Shown: piece after piece, positions 11,086-22,270 of the stretch
Layout of the letters: each line of letters starts with the position of its first letter
How positions within the stretch are numbered: position 1 is the stretch's first letter
Assembly (NCBI RefSeq): GCF_003473485.1
Contig: NC_053048.1
Coordinates: 50,403,755 to 50,467,754 of the forward strand
Reading direction: 5' to 3'
From: Medicago truncatula
Taxonomy: Eukaryota; Streptophyta; Magnoliopsida; Fabales; Fabaceae
DNA: 64,000 bases
Made by a program: the position numbers and the translations under genes
The notes under the pieces: model-generated
Told to the model about the DNA's origin: nothing
Database searches by the model: none
Seen by the model: only the letters and a program-made list of their open reading frames with translations

Positions 11086-12060
11086 ACTTAGTCATCGTGA
11101 GTTTAACTCAATTAATAGAGACAATGTATAGTAATGTTCAGAGCTATGACTTGTGGGGTGTGAAATCTTGATTTAACCTACATTACCAAACTTTTAGGCT
11201 TATCATGAAACTTTCTTCTTCTTCTTCTAGACCATAACTAGTTTACTACCAAGAATGAGAAAAAACAGTTATGCCTCCTCATGACATTAAATGAATATTC
11301 AAGATGACCTTAGTTTAATGGTTACACTTACACCTTGTTATGTCTGGCCATGCTGCCTTATAAATGCTGTCATATCTAGTTTTTTTTAAGCAAATTCTTA
11401 AATGAGACATATCCAAGTTGTTTAAGAATTTCCGGAAAGAAATTGATCTGGAAATTCTTTTCAACCACACAATAACCAATTTTGTTAGTTTCGAACATGA
11501 TTTGCTATGTGGAGAATACTTGTAGATTTCATCTAAACGTAGTTATTGTTTTCAACCGTATAATCAATGATTCTACATTTTTTTTTCCTACCCTCACGTT
11601 CATATTTAACACCGAAACTGCATAGCCACACTTTGTTTAATTACTGGGACAACTCTAATTATGTAGGCTAGCATGGGGACTGGATTCTCTGTAGTTAAGC
11701 AGAGTCCAATGAAATCATGACCATTGGAAAAACATAAAAGCATAGAGAATTAAATGGAGAAATCAAAAGAGATAAAGTGTTTAATGATATTGATGTTAAG
11801 ATTGCATAAAACTGTAGAGATTTCCACAGCAGGAAATCCATTCCCGCTGGCATGAGCTAAATGCCTAAATGTTCACTATAACTTTTGAAAATATTAGTCA
11901 TTGAATATTTTGAACTGGTTTAGAAACTTTGAGTAGCGAATAGCTAATAACATATGATTTGTAAAAAAAAAAAATGATAAGGTATGAAATTACAGCGGAT
12001 TGCATATACTATACATTGTCTCTACTAATTGAGTTAAATTCACGATGACTAAATTTTTAG
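11086..12060. repeat. Oppositely oriented SINE 5' fragments
   Basis: 'tagtcatcgtgagtttaact' near 11086-11145 and its reverse complement at about 12004-12052 match the 5' (box A) part of legume tRNA-derived SINEs of the type 'gtgag.ttaactcaattggtagagacaatg'. Neither keeps a box B. Between them lies the diverged upstream-flank copy at 11265-11930. Confidence 0.45.
11265..11930 (+). repeat. Diverged copy of aldolase-2 upstream flank
   Basis: Blocks at 11270-11410 ('atgcctcctcatgaca', 'tgtctggccatgct', 'gcaaattcttaaatgagac') and 11850-11930 ('gcatgagcta', 'acttttgaaaa') follow the same order as 5845-6110 with insertions between. No aldolase exon follows. This is probably the leftover of another duplicated unit of the array. 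Confidence 0.55.
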
Positions 12061-12436
12061 TGTTTGATATGGTAAGTAGTTGAACTAAATAATACTAAAT
12101 ATGAAATGACATAAAATTTATTTGTAGTTAATATCTTTTCAATTAAGATAATAAGAATAAAATTGAGAGAAAAAATGAAAGCAATTGACACAAACGTTAG
12201 ATGAAGTAATTATCAAAAAACACTAAGCTGGTAAAACCCAATAACTCCTTAAAAAATTATTATCAAATAGGTTTTGGTCATATGAACTCATAAGTTATAA
12301 GCTCGAAAATTAATATTGGCAAACAGAGCCTAAACGTTTCCTAGAATATTATAAATCTAAAAATTGAGTGTTCTAAACACTTTTTTTTATAAAGGACCGC
12401 AATATGACAAAAAAAATTGAGAGGTTTATTTCGAAG

Positions 12437-12483
12437 GATATTCGTTGATTTTTTTTTTTTTTTTTTAAAGATATTCGTTGATT
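12437..12483 (-). repeat. Ultra-short T-run insertion, 14-bp duplication
   Basis: A perfect 14-bp repeat 'gatattcgttgatt' flanks a T run followed by 'aaa'. In reverse orientation this is an A-tailed stub. Confidence 0.6.
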
Positions 12484-12609
12484 TATAAGAAGTAAACTAA
12501 TAAAATACAAGTATGATAATCCCTCTGTCTTTAATCATTATTCTACAGGAAAAAAAATTATTCTAATTTTTTTATTGTTTTAACAAAATATAAGATGCAA
12601 TTAAGCATA

Positions 12610-12706
12610 TTTTTTGTTTGGTCCAGTGGATAGAGCTCACACATTTTAAATGTGGAGAAGTGAGATGTTTGGGGTTCGAACCAACTGAGTTAACCTTTGA
12701 GATAAT
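12610..12706 (+). mobile_element. tRNA-derived SINE fragment
   Basis: The segment has a box A-like 'ggtccagtggatagagctca' and a box B-like 'ggggttcgaacca', spaced as in a tRNA, but no foldable cloverleaf and no 3' tRNA end. It is immediately followed by the TAA target site of the Harbinger element. I read it as a SINE body rather than a tRNA gene. Confidence 0.55.
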
Positions 12707-13149
12707 TAAGGCCCCGTTTGAATTGACTTATTTTAAGCTTATGTTGGCTTATCTACTCCTATAAGTCTTTTTAAAGGCGTTTGGGTAAATCAATAAAAAT
12801 AGCTTATCGTAATTTCATAAGTTGTTTCTACTATATTTTAATAAGCCCAATTTTTTAGCTTAACACAAGGCTTATCACGGAGCTTATGGAATTCAAGGGA
12901 CCTCCTTCGATTCTCCCCCATTCCACTTCTTTACAAACCTATTTTTTAATTATATTTTGAACGAAAGAAAACTATCTGTTGGCCGGCACCGCTTATCTTT
13001 TGCCATGATGAATTGAGAAAGATAGTGTACACTTATCTTTTTTAGTAACACACGTAACAACATCATTAAAGATAAAAATAACAAACATAATTTGTTCTCT
13101 CTTTTTTTTTTTTTTAGCAAACTGTACATAATTTTTATATATATGTTAA

Positions 13150-14059
13150 GAGAAATGCTAAGGACAAACTCTCAAACACACTCCAATAACATGTTGACAC
13201 GTCATCCCCATCCTTTGTTTAATTAACCGGCAACCTGATATGAAATTGAAATGTATTAAAAATATTGAGAATTATTAAACTTTTTTTTTTGTTGTTTAAG
13301 CTTTAACCATTCATCTTCTCCACTCACCATCTCATTGTAAACCAAGATTCAAATTCGTCTTCCTAAAGCTTTGAGATGTTGACAAACTCCAAAACAAGGT
13401 TGCCTTTTTTCTGCAATATCGAACATTATTCACGAGACTAATCACATGTTGTTTGGGTTTTAACCAAAAAAAAAAAAAACGCAGACCCAACAAACTTACG
13501 AAAACGATGATGTTCAATTTCAAGGTGTTCAAGGTTTCATCAATGTCGTGGGAAATGACGAACACATGGCCAAATCCTCTGTTTTGGTTTACTGGGTTAG
13601 GTAGTTGCTGGTGAGATTAAAAGTGAAGAAATAGATGGACTGAATTGAAAAAGAACATTTTTTGGTAACGCAAAAACCATTGTAACACGTGAAGCAGCAA
13701 CACGTTTTGTCTTGTTCAGATCTGGTACTATGTTTGGAAAAGCCAAAGAACTATTTTGGTAGAAATTAATTCTTGCTAGCACTTAGATCTATCATTAACT
13801 TTAACACATCAAAGATGAAGAATAAAAAGTACTGTGTTTGTTTCTCATGGCAAATCGGTAGACACCATTTGTGTCTTGGAGAAGATGATACAACAATTAA
13901 ATTCGAATTTTAAAAAAAAAAAGCAACAACGTGTGTCTGTCTTTCAAAACTGGCACAACCGATTACTAGGTAATGGAATAAAAAATTGAGGTGAGGTGGC
14001 TTCCTATTATTGGAGTGTGTCAAAAGAGTGTGTTTGAGGGTTTATCCTTAGCATTTCTC
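13150..14059. mobile_element. 910-bp non-autonomous Mutator-like element
   Basis: The left end 'gagaaatgctaaggacaaac' is matched by the reverse complement at the right end ('ctttatcc...gcatttctc' region), continuing inward through 'ctcaaacacactc'. A perfect 9-bp duplication 'atatgttaa' flanks it (13141-13149 and 14060-14068). Nine-base duplication and long inverted ends fit a MULE. Open frames inside (for example 13332-13565 minus) show no transposase motif. It lies within the Harbinger element, so it is the younger insertion and probably separates the transposase remnant from its missing N-terminal part. Confidence 0.85.
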
Positions 14060-14457
14060 ATATGTTAAACCCCTTCAAGTTCTACAATCATAATTTCTTC
14101 TTAAGATTATTTACAATGTTTACAAACTGCAGCGCACAAATACAATAACCAGGTAACTTTTTCATAGTTGTTTTGCTTCTTCTTCCTTGCATGTTTTTTT
14201 ATAATTTTTTCTTCCTTTTCTTCATACTGACATCTTCCAATTTGTTCCTCATCTTTTCACTAACCATTAATAATTTCATCTTCAACTTGTCTTGCTTCCA
14301 TCATTAATTCATAATTATTTATTTTTACTTCCTTGCAATAGTTTTTTTCTTCAAGATGACCTATCAATTTAGTAATTTTTGTGTTCATCTATTTTTTTTA
14401 AAATGTTACAATAATGTGACTCTTATATAAATAATTTTTAGAATTGTCTTTGCAGAA

Positions 14458-14877
14458 AAATATTACCTTGTTGATGTTGGTTATCCTATCTTTATGGGAT
14501 ACATGGGTCCCTACAAAACCACAAGGTATCATCTCCCTCATTTTAGATTGGGGCCTAGAGCTAGAGGGAGAAATGAACTGTTTAATTATATGCACTCTAG
14601 CCTTCGAAGCACAATTGAACGATCGTTTGGATGTTGCAAAGCTAAGTGGAAAATTTTAGGAAACATGCCTCCTTTTTCATTGGATACTACGAATCAAATC
14701 ATTGTTGCTTGTATGACATTGCACAACTTCATAAGAAGGAACGACAAATATGATGCAGAATTTCGCATGTTTGATGAACATGTTGTGTTAGAGGATAGTG
14801 TTGAAGCACAAGATAGTATAGCTCAAGATATCACTTGGGAAGAGCCAAATCAAGGGAGCATTAAACAAATGGAGTGA
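14458..14877 (+). pseudogene. HARBI1-like transposase C-terminal fragment
   Basis: The open frame reads KYYLVDVGYP (strand carrying the second catalytic Asp of the DDE triad), GPYKTTRYHLPHF, the HSSLRSTIERSFG block carrying the catalytic Glu, KAKWKILGNMPPF, and TLHNFIRRN, all hallmarks of the Harbinger DDE_4 nuclease. It then runs to a stop after an acidic tail. The N-terminal half with the first Asp is missing. A 'ttgcag' just before 14456 may be an old intron acceptor. It is the coding remnant of the surrounding element. Confidence 0.88.
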
Positions 14878-15205
14878 GTAAGAAATATCATTAGAGATCA
14901 GATGCCTAGAAATATATAGGTTTATTTTATTTTTGTTTTTAACTATTATTTATAAAGATTTATTAAAAAAAAAAAACTATTTGTTTATAAAGATTTTTTC
15001 AACAATGATGTAAGACTATTAAACTTTTACATTCGTGATTATTTCTTACATTTATATTTATATTATTATACTTTTTTTTTAAAGAAAGTTTATCATATAT
15101 TATTATACTTGTGTATGATGATGTTTAGATTATTTATTTACACCTCTGATATTAATTTTGTCTTGTATGAAAATTGATATTTTTTTTAAGGACGAATATT
15201 GATTA

Positions 15206-15242
<37 letters not shown>

Positions 15243-15910
15243 TAATTAATATATTATAATATTGTTTTTTATATCTTGATTAATTTTATCAAAAAAAATC
15301 TTGATAATTGTGGTTTGATTCTTTGAGTTTTTTTGTTAAATTAAAAATATTTAAAATTTCGATAATTGCTTATGTAATGTCACATCCAAACACTTCAAGT
15401 TATGTAAGTACTTTTTAGTGTACATATCCAAACGTAAATAGCTTATTGAGTATAAGAGCTTATGATGTAAGCTCTAGTGCTATAAGCTCTAATGCTATAA
15501 GCATCAATATAAGCTGTTTATCCAAACGGGGCCTAAGTATATTTTTCTATTTGTATTACAAAAATCAAAACTATGCTGTATATTTTATTTATTTTTACTA
15601 AGTGAATCAAGAGCGAGCAAATGAATATATAATCATCTAAATTTATTTTTTGGCAACCGTTTTGGTATATCCTAAATCCCATATTGCTTGAGAATCGAGC
15701 AAATGATAGTTTATATGCAACACTCATATTTTTCAAATCTAATCGGTACGTCTTTTATAAATACAAAAATTATGATGGCTCATTCAACAATCTAAAATGG
15801 ATAATATCTCAAAACTTGGTACGGTGTACATGAGAGTGGAAGAAAACAAGGTGTCACAAATCAATATATCATGTAAACTAAGAAATTAAAATCTTTGACA
15901 TTTTTTATTT

Positions 15911-16204
15911 GGCTTAATTTCACTTTTGGACCTCTATCTTTCCAAAAGTTGCGGTTATGGTCACCTAACTAATTTAAATACAAAACAGCCCCCTATGTTT
16001 TGATTCTTTGGCAGTTTTGGACCCCCAGTCCATTAGTGAGGTGCCACGTGGCCCCCTAAATAATACACGTGGCACCTCACTAATGGACTGGGGGTCCAAA
16101 ACTGCCAAAAAATCAAAATATAGGGGGCTGTTTTGTATTTAAATTAGTTAGGGGCCATAACCGCAACTTTTGAAAAGATAGGGGTCCAAAAGTGCAATTA
16201 AGCC
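15911..16204. mobile_element. Palindromic 294-bp MITE, 9-bp duplication
   Basis: An almost perfect fold-back runs from GGCTTAATTTCACTTTTGGA to its complement ending AATTAAGCC, with the turn near 16057. The 9-bp repeat 'tttttattt' flanks it (15902-15910 and 16205-16213). Two CACGTG boxes lie on either side of the turn ('gccacgtggc' and 'acacgtggca'). It sits 1.2 kb before the START-domain gene. The MULE-derived assignment is from the duplication length. Confidence 0.85.
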
Positions 16205-16213
16205 TTTTTATTT

Positions 16214-17416
16214 AAATATAATATTATTAACTAGCAGCATGGGGATTGAGGAATATTAACTAAAGGACACCGACCAAAGTTAAGATTCATGATAACATTG
16301 CAATGTAGGCAAGAACAAGAGTTTATTCATGATTATACATCATACATGCATTGTTTCTGGACTTTTTCTAAACTGAGAAAGAAACAGAGACACACCCTCT
16401 ACTCTAGTAGTAGTAGTAGTTAGTACCCACCATTGCCAAATTAACCTCATTCTTTTGATCTATTCTCAGTTTCATACATTACCTACTACCCCATCTTTTT
16501 TCTTTTTGTAACTAACTACCAACCAAAAATTTCCCTATATTATCATGCATATCATATGATATAATTAAATATCAACGTACATTCACATATAGCTGTATTA
16601 TTGTGTGATCGGGTATTCATCATGGTCCCACTAAATTAAAATCTTTGACTCCTTTGCAGTTGTTGCAGGCACACACGTACCATTCTTCCCTGAACTAATT
16701 TCCAACCTCTATCCGTCCTCTTTAATTTATTTTACTAAATAAATAATAAAGTACATTTATTTAATTTAATTTAAAAATAGTAATTAATATAATAGTATTG
16801 AGTATAGTTTGGTTTTGGTGTTTCCAATATTGATCATTGCAGCCTCCACATTTGTGCTAACAAATCATGTGACTGTGTCTCCTATTTCTACTCTAAGATC
16901 TGATCTGCCTTCTTGATTTACTGCAAAATTCATTATTTTTTTACTTACTTCTTGTAAATCACACCTCAACTGATCAAAGCTTCATTTATTTATATAAGTG
17001 CTGTTTTGAGGAAAATTCCATATTATCATTATTGTAACTACTAACGGTTCTGTCAAATTCTGCCACATGTCTAGATAGAAATATAACATAGTATCAATAG
17101 TTTATTTTAAAACTACTATATGATATGAATATAAATATGAATTTCATTTCATCTTGAGTTTGGTTTTGATCATGTGGTTTCATTAAATTATATGCCATCT
17201 AATTAGGTGTCCTTCTCTGTCCAAATTCAGTTAACTAGTGGCTGAAAATTTTCAAATTTATGGTGTGAATAGAAACCTTCTAGGACACTTAAGTAGCTGA
17301 CAAGTACTTTTTTTCTTATATGATTTTGAAGAATAATCATATAAATAGTTGTTTATGGCATAACTTTGACTTTCTGATGGAAGGCTCTTCTTCCTTCTTT
17401 TTTTAGATACATAAAG
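16214..17416. other. Upstream region of START-domain gene
   Basis: No coding sequence is recognised. A short 'agtagtagtagtagtt' run at about 16404 and several CT-rich stretches (16480-16510, 16850-16930) are seen. Promoter and any non-coding 5' exon are probably here but cannot be placed by eye. Confidence 0.4.
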
Positions 17417-20400
17417 ATGGACAAAAGGAAAAATATTGTGCAATATAGGGAGAGGTTGGATAACACTCTTACCTCATTTGATCTCACAAATCATGAGAAA
17501 CTCAAAACTCTTGTCAAAAGTCAACTTCATCGTTCTTCACAATCAGAGATGGAATTGGAAGGTATTTATTTATTGTATTCTTTAATATGATTTGAGCTTG
17601 TTTATCCAAGTTAGGCTCATGAATTTATCTTCTTTTTTTTTGTTGCAGGATATGAGGAGAAACTAGAAATTAAGACTGCCGAGTTATCAAACTTTCTTGA
17701 TATGATGAGAAGTGCTTCTGCAGATGAAAGTGGAGGATTTAGCACATCAAGGACTGATTGGAAAGTAGGTTATTTACTCTATAATTTTTACGAAGTTATG
17801 TTTTATTTTTATCCAATTGATAACTTCATTTCAGAAGGGGAAAAAATTCAATGGACTAATGAAATCTTGTGTAATTCTCAAGTCTAATTTTGCTTTCATC
17901 ATTAGATACCTCAAGGCAATTTTGATCATTTTTCTTCTTTCAACAGTTAAAACAGGATAACGAGGAATTCCGCGTTATGTATCGCGAAGGACCAGAGGGA
18001 ACTCCCTATAATACATTGCTTATTGAAGGCTATGTAGATGGACCTGTTGATGTTTGTCAGTCACATTAAATCAGTCAAATTTTTTTAGTGTCACCCTTTT
18101 TAAGTTTAACAACAAATACCATACTATATATTTTGACATTTGAAATTTTAATGAGTTATTTTCTTGATTACAGCTTTATGCGTCTCATGGGAATCATCCC
18201 TTTATAAGAAATGGTGAGAATCATCATGGTCATCCATATGATGTACTTACAGTTTTCTTCATATTTGTCTCATAATGACATGACATTGATAACTAATGTA
18301 ATTTATTTTTTCAGTCATGAATATCTATGTAAGGGTGGAAATTAGAACAATTAATGAAAATTATGGCTACCAGACACCAACTGATATTATTTAGCATACA
18401 AATTAATTTGAATCTAAGTGATACTTCTTGATAAAATAACCTTTATCACAATTTTCATTTCTCAGGTGGCCACAGTTTACTGTTCCTACTTTCAAAGTTA
18501 CTGCTTCTGATTGTTTGCAGAAGGTCCAGACTGGAGAACAAATAGCCCTAATAAGGTTTGTGTTGCAAGCAACAATTGAAAAAAGTATCACATTTTAATG
18601 TCACTCGCCATATTAAACGCCTTCACTTTTGAATGCTTATATTGTTCCATATTTTGTAAGAAAGGATGAAGCCTCCATGGCCACTGTCTACAAGGGAGGC
18701 TATAGCGCATTATTATCTGTTTGAGTACATTCAAGATGACTTGATAGTTGTTCTTTTGAAAACGGTACTCACCTCGATTCTTTTTTCTTTTCTTTTCTTT
18801 ATATAGAAAGTTAACTGTGAACTGTTATCTTTATGTTTTAAGAAATTTGTGCTTAATTTTCTTTCAGGTCACTGAGTCGGAGAAAATTAATGAGACTATT
18901 GATGGTTTCAACAATGATGTGATTCCTGAAGCAAAGGGTGTTGTGAGAATTGATTTGTTGGGAGGTTTTGTTATACAAAAGGTGACATCTGAAAGAAGTT
19001 ATTTCCGGTGAGTTTTTTTAAGTGAGTACTCAAACAGTAGTAGTAGCTTGAAAGGATTTTATATCATTTGTTGATTGACAAATGTTAGTATATAAGTTGT
19101 TATGTTAGATTTTTCTCTTTCATTGGGTTTGAGCCTCGGTTATTTAACTTCTTCGGATAGATAGTTTTTATCATTGATTTTGCAAATAGGCTGCTTTACC
19201 AATAAGTATTTTGTTTCATGGAAAACTATGATCGAGTATTCTAATGTATTTTAATTAATTTTTGTCAAATTTTGTAGGGCAATAGGGAATTTGGATATCA
19301 AGCTGGATTTTATGCCTCCATCCCTTATAAATTTCATTTCAAGACAACTTATTGGCAGTGGTTTCAGACTTTATCAGAAGGTTATACATTCTTTTCAGAT
19401 ATGCTTCTTTTAAAAATTATAGTTGTAAGTTCTTTTTTATCATCTTCTGACATTAACCAGCCCTTGGTATTGTAATAGGCCGTAGCTTCTAAGATGAACG
19501 GCAACAAAGAATTCGGCAAGGCCTTGACTGACTTGTTGTATGTTAGAATTCGTGAAGCTCTGTACAATACCGATGAATCAAATGCTATGGATGAGGACGA
19601 GCTTAAGCAAGTTGCAAGCATTTTTCCTGCTGAAGAGCTTAGTCAAAGTAAGCAAGATTGGGTGAAAAATATGTCTCGGGAGGATAGAAGCAACCAAAAT
19701 GAAAATAATTACAATGGTGAGATTTTAGATACAGGTAGTAAAGAGATTGTACAAAGTGAGAAGGATTTCAAGAAAATGCATGACATTTCAACCGAGGAAG
19801 ATGATACATCTTTTGTACTACATGGCAATAGGAATTGTGAGATTGTCGATGCAGACAGCGAAGAGATTGTAGAAGAAAATATTGAAGAGATTGTACAAAT
19901 TGAGAAGGATGTCAAGAAAGTACACGACATTCCATTTGAGGAAAGCAATACATCTTTTGTACTAAAAGGAAATAGTAACAGTGAGATTGTAGATGCAGAT
20001 AGAGAAGAGATCATAGAAGCAGATATTGGAGAGATTGTACAAATTGAAAAGAATGTAAAGAAAGTAAATGACATTTCAGTTGAGGAAGTTGATACATCTA
20101 TTGTGCTAAAGGGCCATAAGAATTGTGAGATTGTCGACGCAAATAGTGAAGAGACCGTGGAAGCAAATATTGAAGATATGGTACAAATTGAAAAGGATGC
20201 GAATAAAGAACATGACATTTCAATTGAATATGATAATATACGAGGTGTATTGAAGAGAAAGAGTAATGTATATATCAGCTCAAATGTAAAACAGGCTTTA
20301 GAAACATTAGAAAGGGCTATTTCATCGGTTCAGAAATACGGATTTCGTTCACGCAGGTTCTCTTTTAGCTTTGTTAATGATGAGGCAAGCTGCAAAGAAA

Positions 20401-21029
20401 AAGGCAACAAAGAGTATCCATATTCTGCAAAACTTGTTCAACCATCTGTGGAAAATGATGTCAGTGCCAAAGGACCAAGCAGCAACATGCTACGGGAAAG
20501 TTCAGATGATCTCTATGAAATCCAAAACTTCAGGTAAGTCTAACTCCACCTCACAAAACTGCTTTGTAAGGTGAGGATTGTTTCCCATTTATAACCAGTG
20601 CTTAGACTATATTGCTATACAATGTGAGATTCTTGAATGGTTAATTAGACAAACAATTACAAAAATTATGTTTTTGTATATATAGTGTTACATATGATTG
20701 TTTGAAAATACAAGGCATGTATCAGAAAATGTAGTTTACAATATATTTGTTTGACACTTTTATTTCCTTTTGGTTCCTTCAGGCACACAGGAACAGATCC
20801 TAACGCGAAGGAAGTAAATTATAACAAAATAGTACCGGCTTTCTCAAATCAGAATCACTTGAGACCAATTGAAGCAAGCCAGACTGATTCATATTCTTTG
20901 AAAAACGAAACAACGCTGAAGCAGACAATATCTGATAACAAGCAATATACAAGACCAGACATGTCTTCAGATGTACCAAAACAGTTAAACAAGAGGAAAA
21001 ATTATAGATACTGTTGTTTTATGCATTAG
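17417..21029 (+). CDS. START-domain (polyketide cyclase-like) lipid-binding protein
   Basis: Ten exons: 17417-17561, 17649-17764, 17947-18055, 18174-18213, 18466-18555, 18665-18764, 18868-19007, 19278-19380, 19479-20533, 20783-21029; all joins are GT-AG and in frame, giving 714 residues. Residues about 88-285 form a START-type fold: DNEEFRVMYREGPEGTPYNT, CVSWESSLYKKWWPQF, LIRMKPPWPLSTREA and a C-terminal helix before KAVASK. This matches the plant 'polyketide cyclase/dehydrase and lipid transport' proteins, thought to bind a hydrophobic ligand; the ligand is unknown. The N-terminus (MDKRKNIVQYRERLD) is a charged helix with no signal peptide. The long exon 9 encodes an acidic tail with 48-residue tandem repeats (residues about 382-525), likely disordered. 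The start is the first ATG in frame with the conserved N-terminus; a 5' UTR intron is possible. Confidence 0.88.
19779..20210 (+). repeat. Three 144-bp coding tandem repeats
   Basis: Inside exon 9 of the START gene the word encoding HDI starts units at 19779, 19923 and 20067, and a fourth partial begins at 20211, an exact period of 144 bases (48 residues). Each unit reads HDIS.EE..TSFVLKG, then EIVDADSEEIVE, then NIEEIVQIEKDVKKV. A shortened unit seems to precede the first. Period and frame are kept despite substitutions, which points to selection on length and charge. Confidence 0.9.
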
Positions 21030-22040
21030 CAGAAGAAAATAGGGTACTTACAAAGTTACAAGTATTTTGCTAACTTGCTACACAGGAAAGCCTCAACAAT
21101 TTAGTACATGATTGATATATCTGAAATTCTAAAGTGTGGATCACTGATATAATAACGGACATATATGTTGGACCAGTGTTGTTCCTTGTTTGGGGTTTTC
21201 CGAACTTTCCATGCATTTATGTGAAGTGAGTGAGACTGAGATTAGAGTCTTTACAGAGAAAATAAAACTTTCCCTTGAAATATAGACCAATATTGATGAA
21301 CAAAATAATTTATGAATATTTTAAATTCATATTATTGTTATTTAAAGAAAAAAAGGAACTTTTTTTTGTACAATAATATTCTTTATTATACATGAGTCTT
21401 AGGAGTGTCAAAGCTATGTTGAAATAATAAAACGAAATTTCTGTTTTTACTAATACTTTTATGAGTAACCTCACAAGTGATCTAAGAGTGTCCTACGGGT
21501 ATCAAACACCGTCGCATGTCCGATAACGAGACACACTTGATTTGAAGAGTGTTCGTGCTTCATAGTCCATTTTTTCTATCAGAGCTCCACCTTACTTTAT
21601 CACGACCTTCCTCTGGTCGCTGCTGTCATAGGCTTACCTGCCGCTACTGTGGGACATGGGATTTCCTTCATTTTCTTGTGCGTCTTTCTTTTTTATTGGT
21701 TTAATAGCAAAACTTACACACATTAAATGTTGTAAAATGGAGAATTGGGCAATCCAAATATTAAATGTCCTCTAAAAAATGTTCAATAGACCACTTCTTT
21801 CATTAGCTCAAACGTCCCGTAAAAAAAATTAAAAAATGCTCCTCTCAGGTTGTAATTCCTGACTGACCGCACTCATAATTCATATTAGCAAGGATCGAGA
21901 AGACTTACAAAACGATATGTCCAGGGGTTTGGACCCAAACTGTTCTTACACCGGGCTGAAACATAATTAGCAGGACCATCAATCATAATTCAACAACAAA
22001 AACCAACAATCAATAAAATAACTCTTACAAAAGAAAATAG
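21030..22040. other. 3' flank of START gene and intergenic
   Basis: No gene is recognised. The part at 21950-22035 consists of 'caataattcaacaacaa'-like low-complexity DNA that resembles the sequence on the far side of the Helitron (25660-25830), consistent with one target sequence interrupted by that element. Confidence 0.45.
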
Positions 22041-22191
22041 TCTCTCTCTTTACTGTTTGTTGATTGGTGGATTGATTTCTCATCTCAAGTATCAAAACCT
22101 CACTGATATCACTTTGGTTCTGATTTTGAATATGAGATGGAAAAATCCATTGATTGTTTCATGTAACTCTGATTTGGTTCATGGTAGATAG

Positions 22192-22270
22192 ATATGGAGG
22201 ATTAAGTCCCAACCTTTTTGAATCCTGATCAACCAAAATCTGTTCAAATTTTGCTGATTGATGAGAAAGG
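22192..22270 (+). pseudogene. RPA1-like OB-fold fragment in Helitron
   Basis: Codons give WRIK and, after a frame shift, PDQPKSVQILLIDEKG ending at a GT donor. This is the start of the N-terminal OB fold found in RPA1-like proteins carried by many plant Helitrons (family pattern W.I...V..NP..P.S.EM.L.DEKG). A short internal deletion and the frame shift make it non-functional. No further convincing exon was found downstream. Confidence 0.6.

Larger units (their letters stand above)
12710..15533. mobile_element. PIF/Harbinger transposon, TAA target duplication
   Basis: The element is bounded by the inverted repeat GGCCCCGTTTG (12710-12720) and CAAACGGGGCC (15523-15533), with further weak inverted similarity inward around 'aagctt'/'taagct'. 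It is flanked on both sides by TAA (12707-12709 and 15534-15536). Three-base TAA/TTA duplication plus a HARBI1-like transposase remnant at 14458-14877 identify the PIF/Harbinger superfamily. A 910-bp Mutator-like element is nested inside it, and a TA microsatellite lies at 15210-15240. The transposase is incomplete, so the element is now non-autonomous. Confidence 0.85.

Noticed and set aside
11086..12060. Inverted pair of about 55 bp as ends of a 1-kb transposon
   Set aside because: The words match the 5' part of tRNA-derived SINEs and no target duplication was found, so two independent SINE fragments are likelier.
12610..12706. Possible tRNA genes (also at 24121-24215, 48541-48620, 56625-56700)
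   Set aside because: Box A/box B-like words are present but no acceptor stem or cloverleaf can be drawn, and they end in A runs or SINE-like tails, so SINEs are the better call.
19709..20218. 169-codon open frame on the minus strand
   Set aside because: It is the antisense of the 48-residue coding repeats of the START gene; the Ser/Ile/Phe-rich translation is a by-product of the GAA/GAT-rich sense strand.
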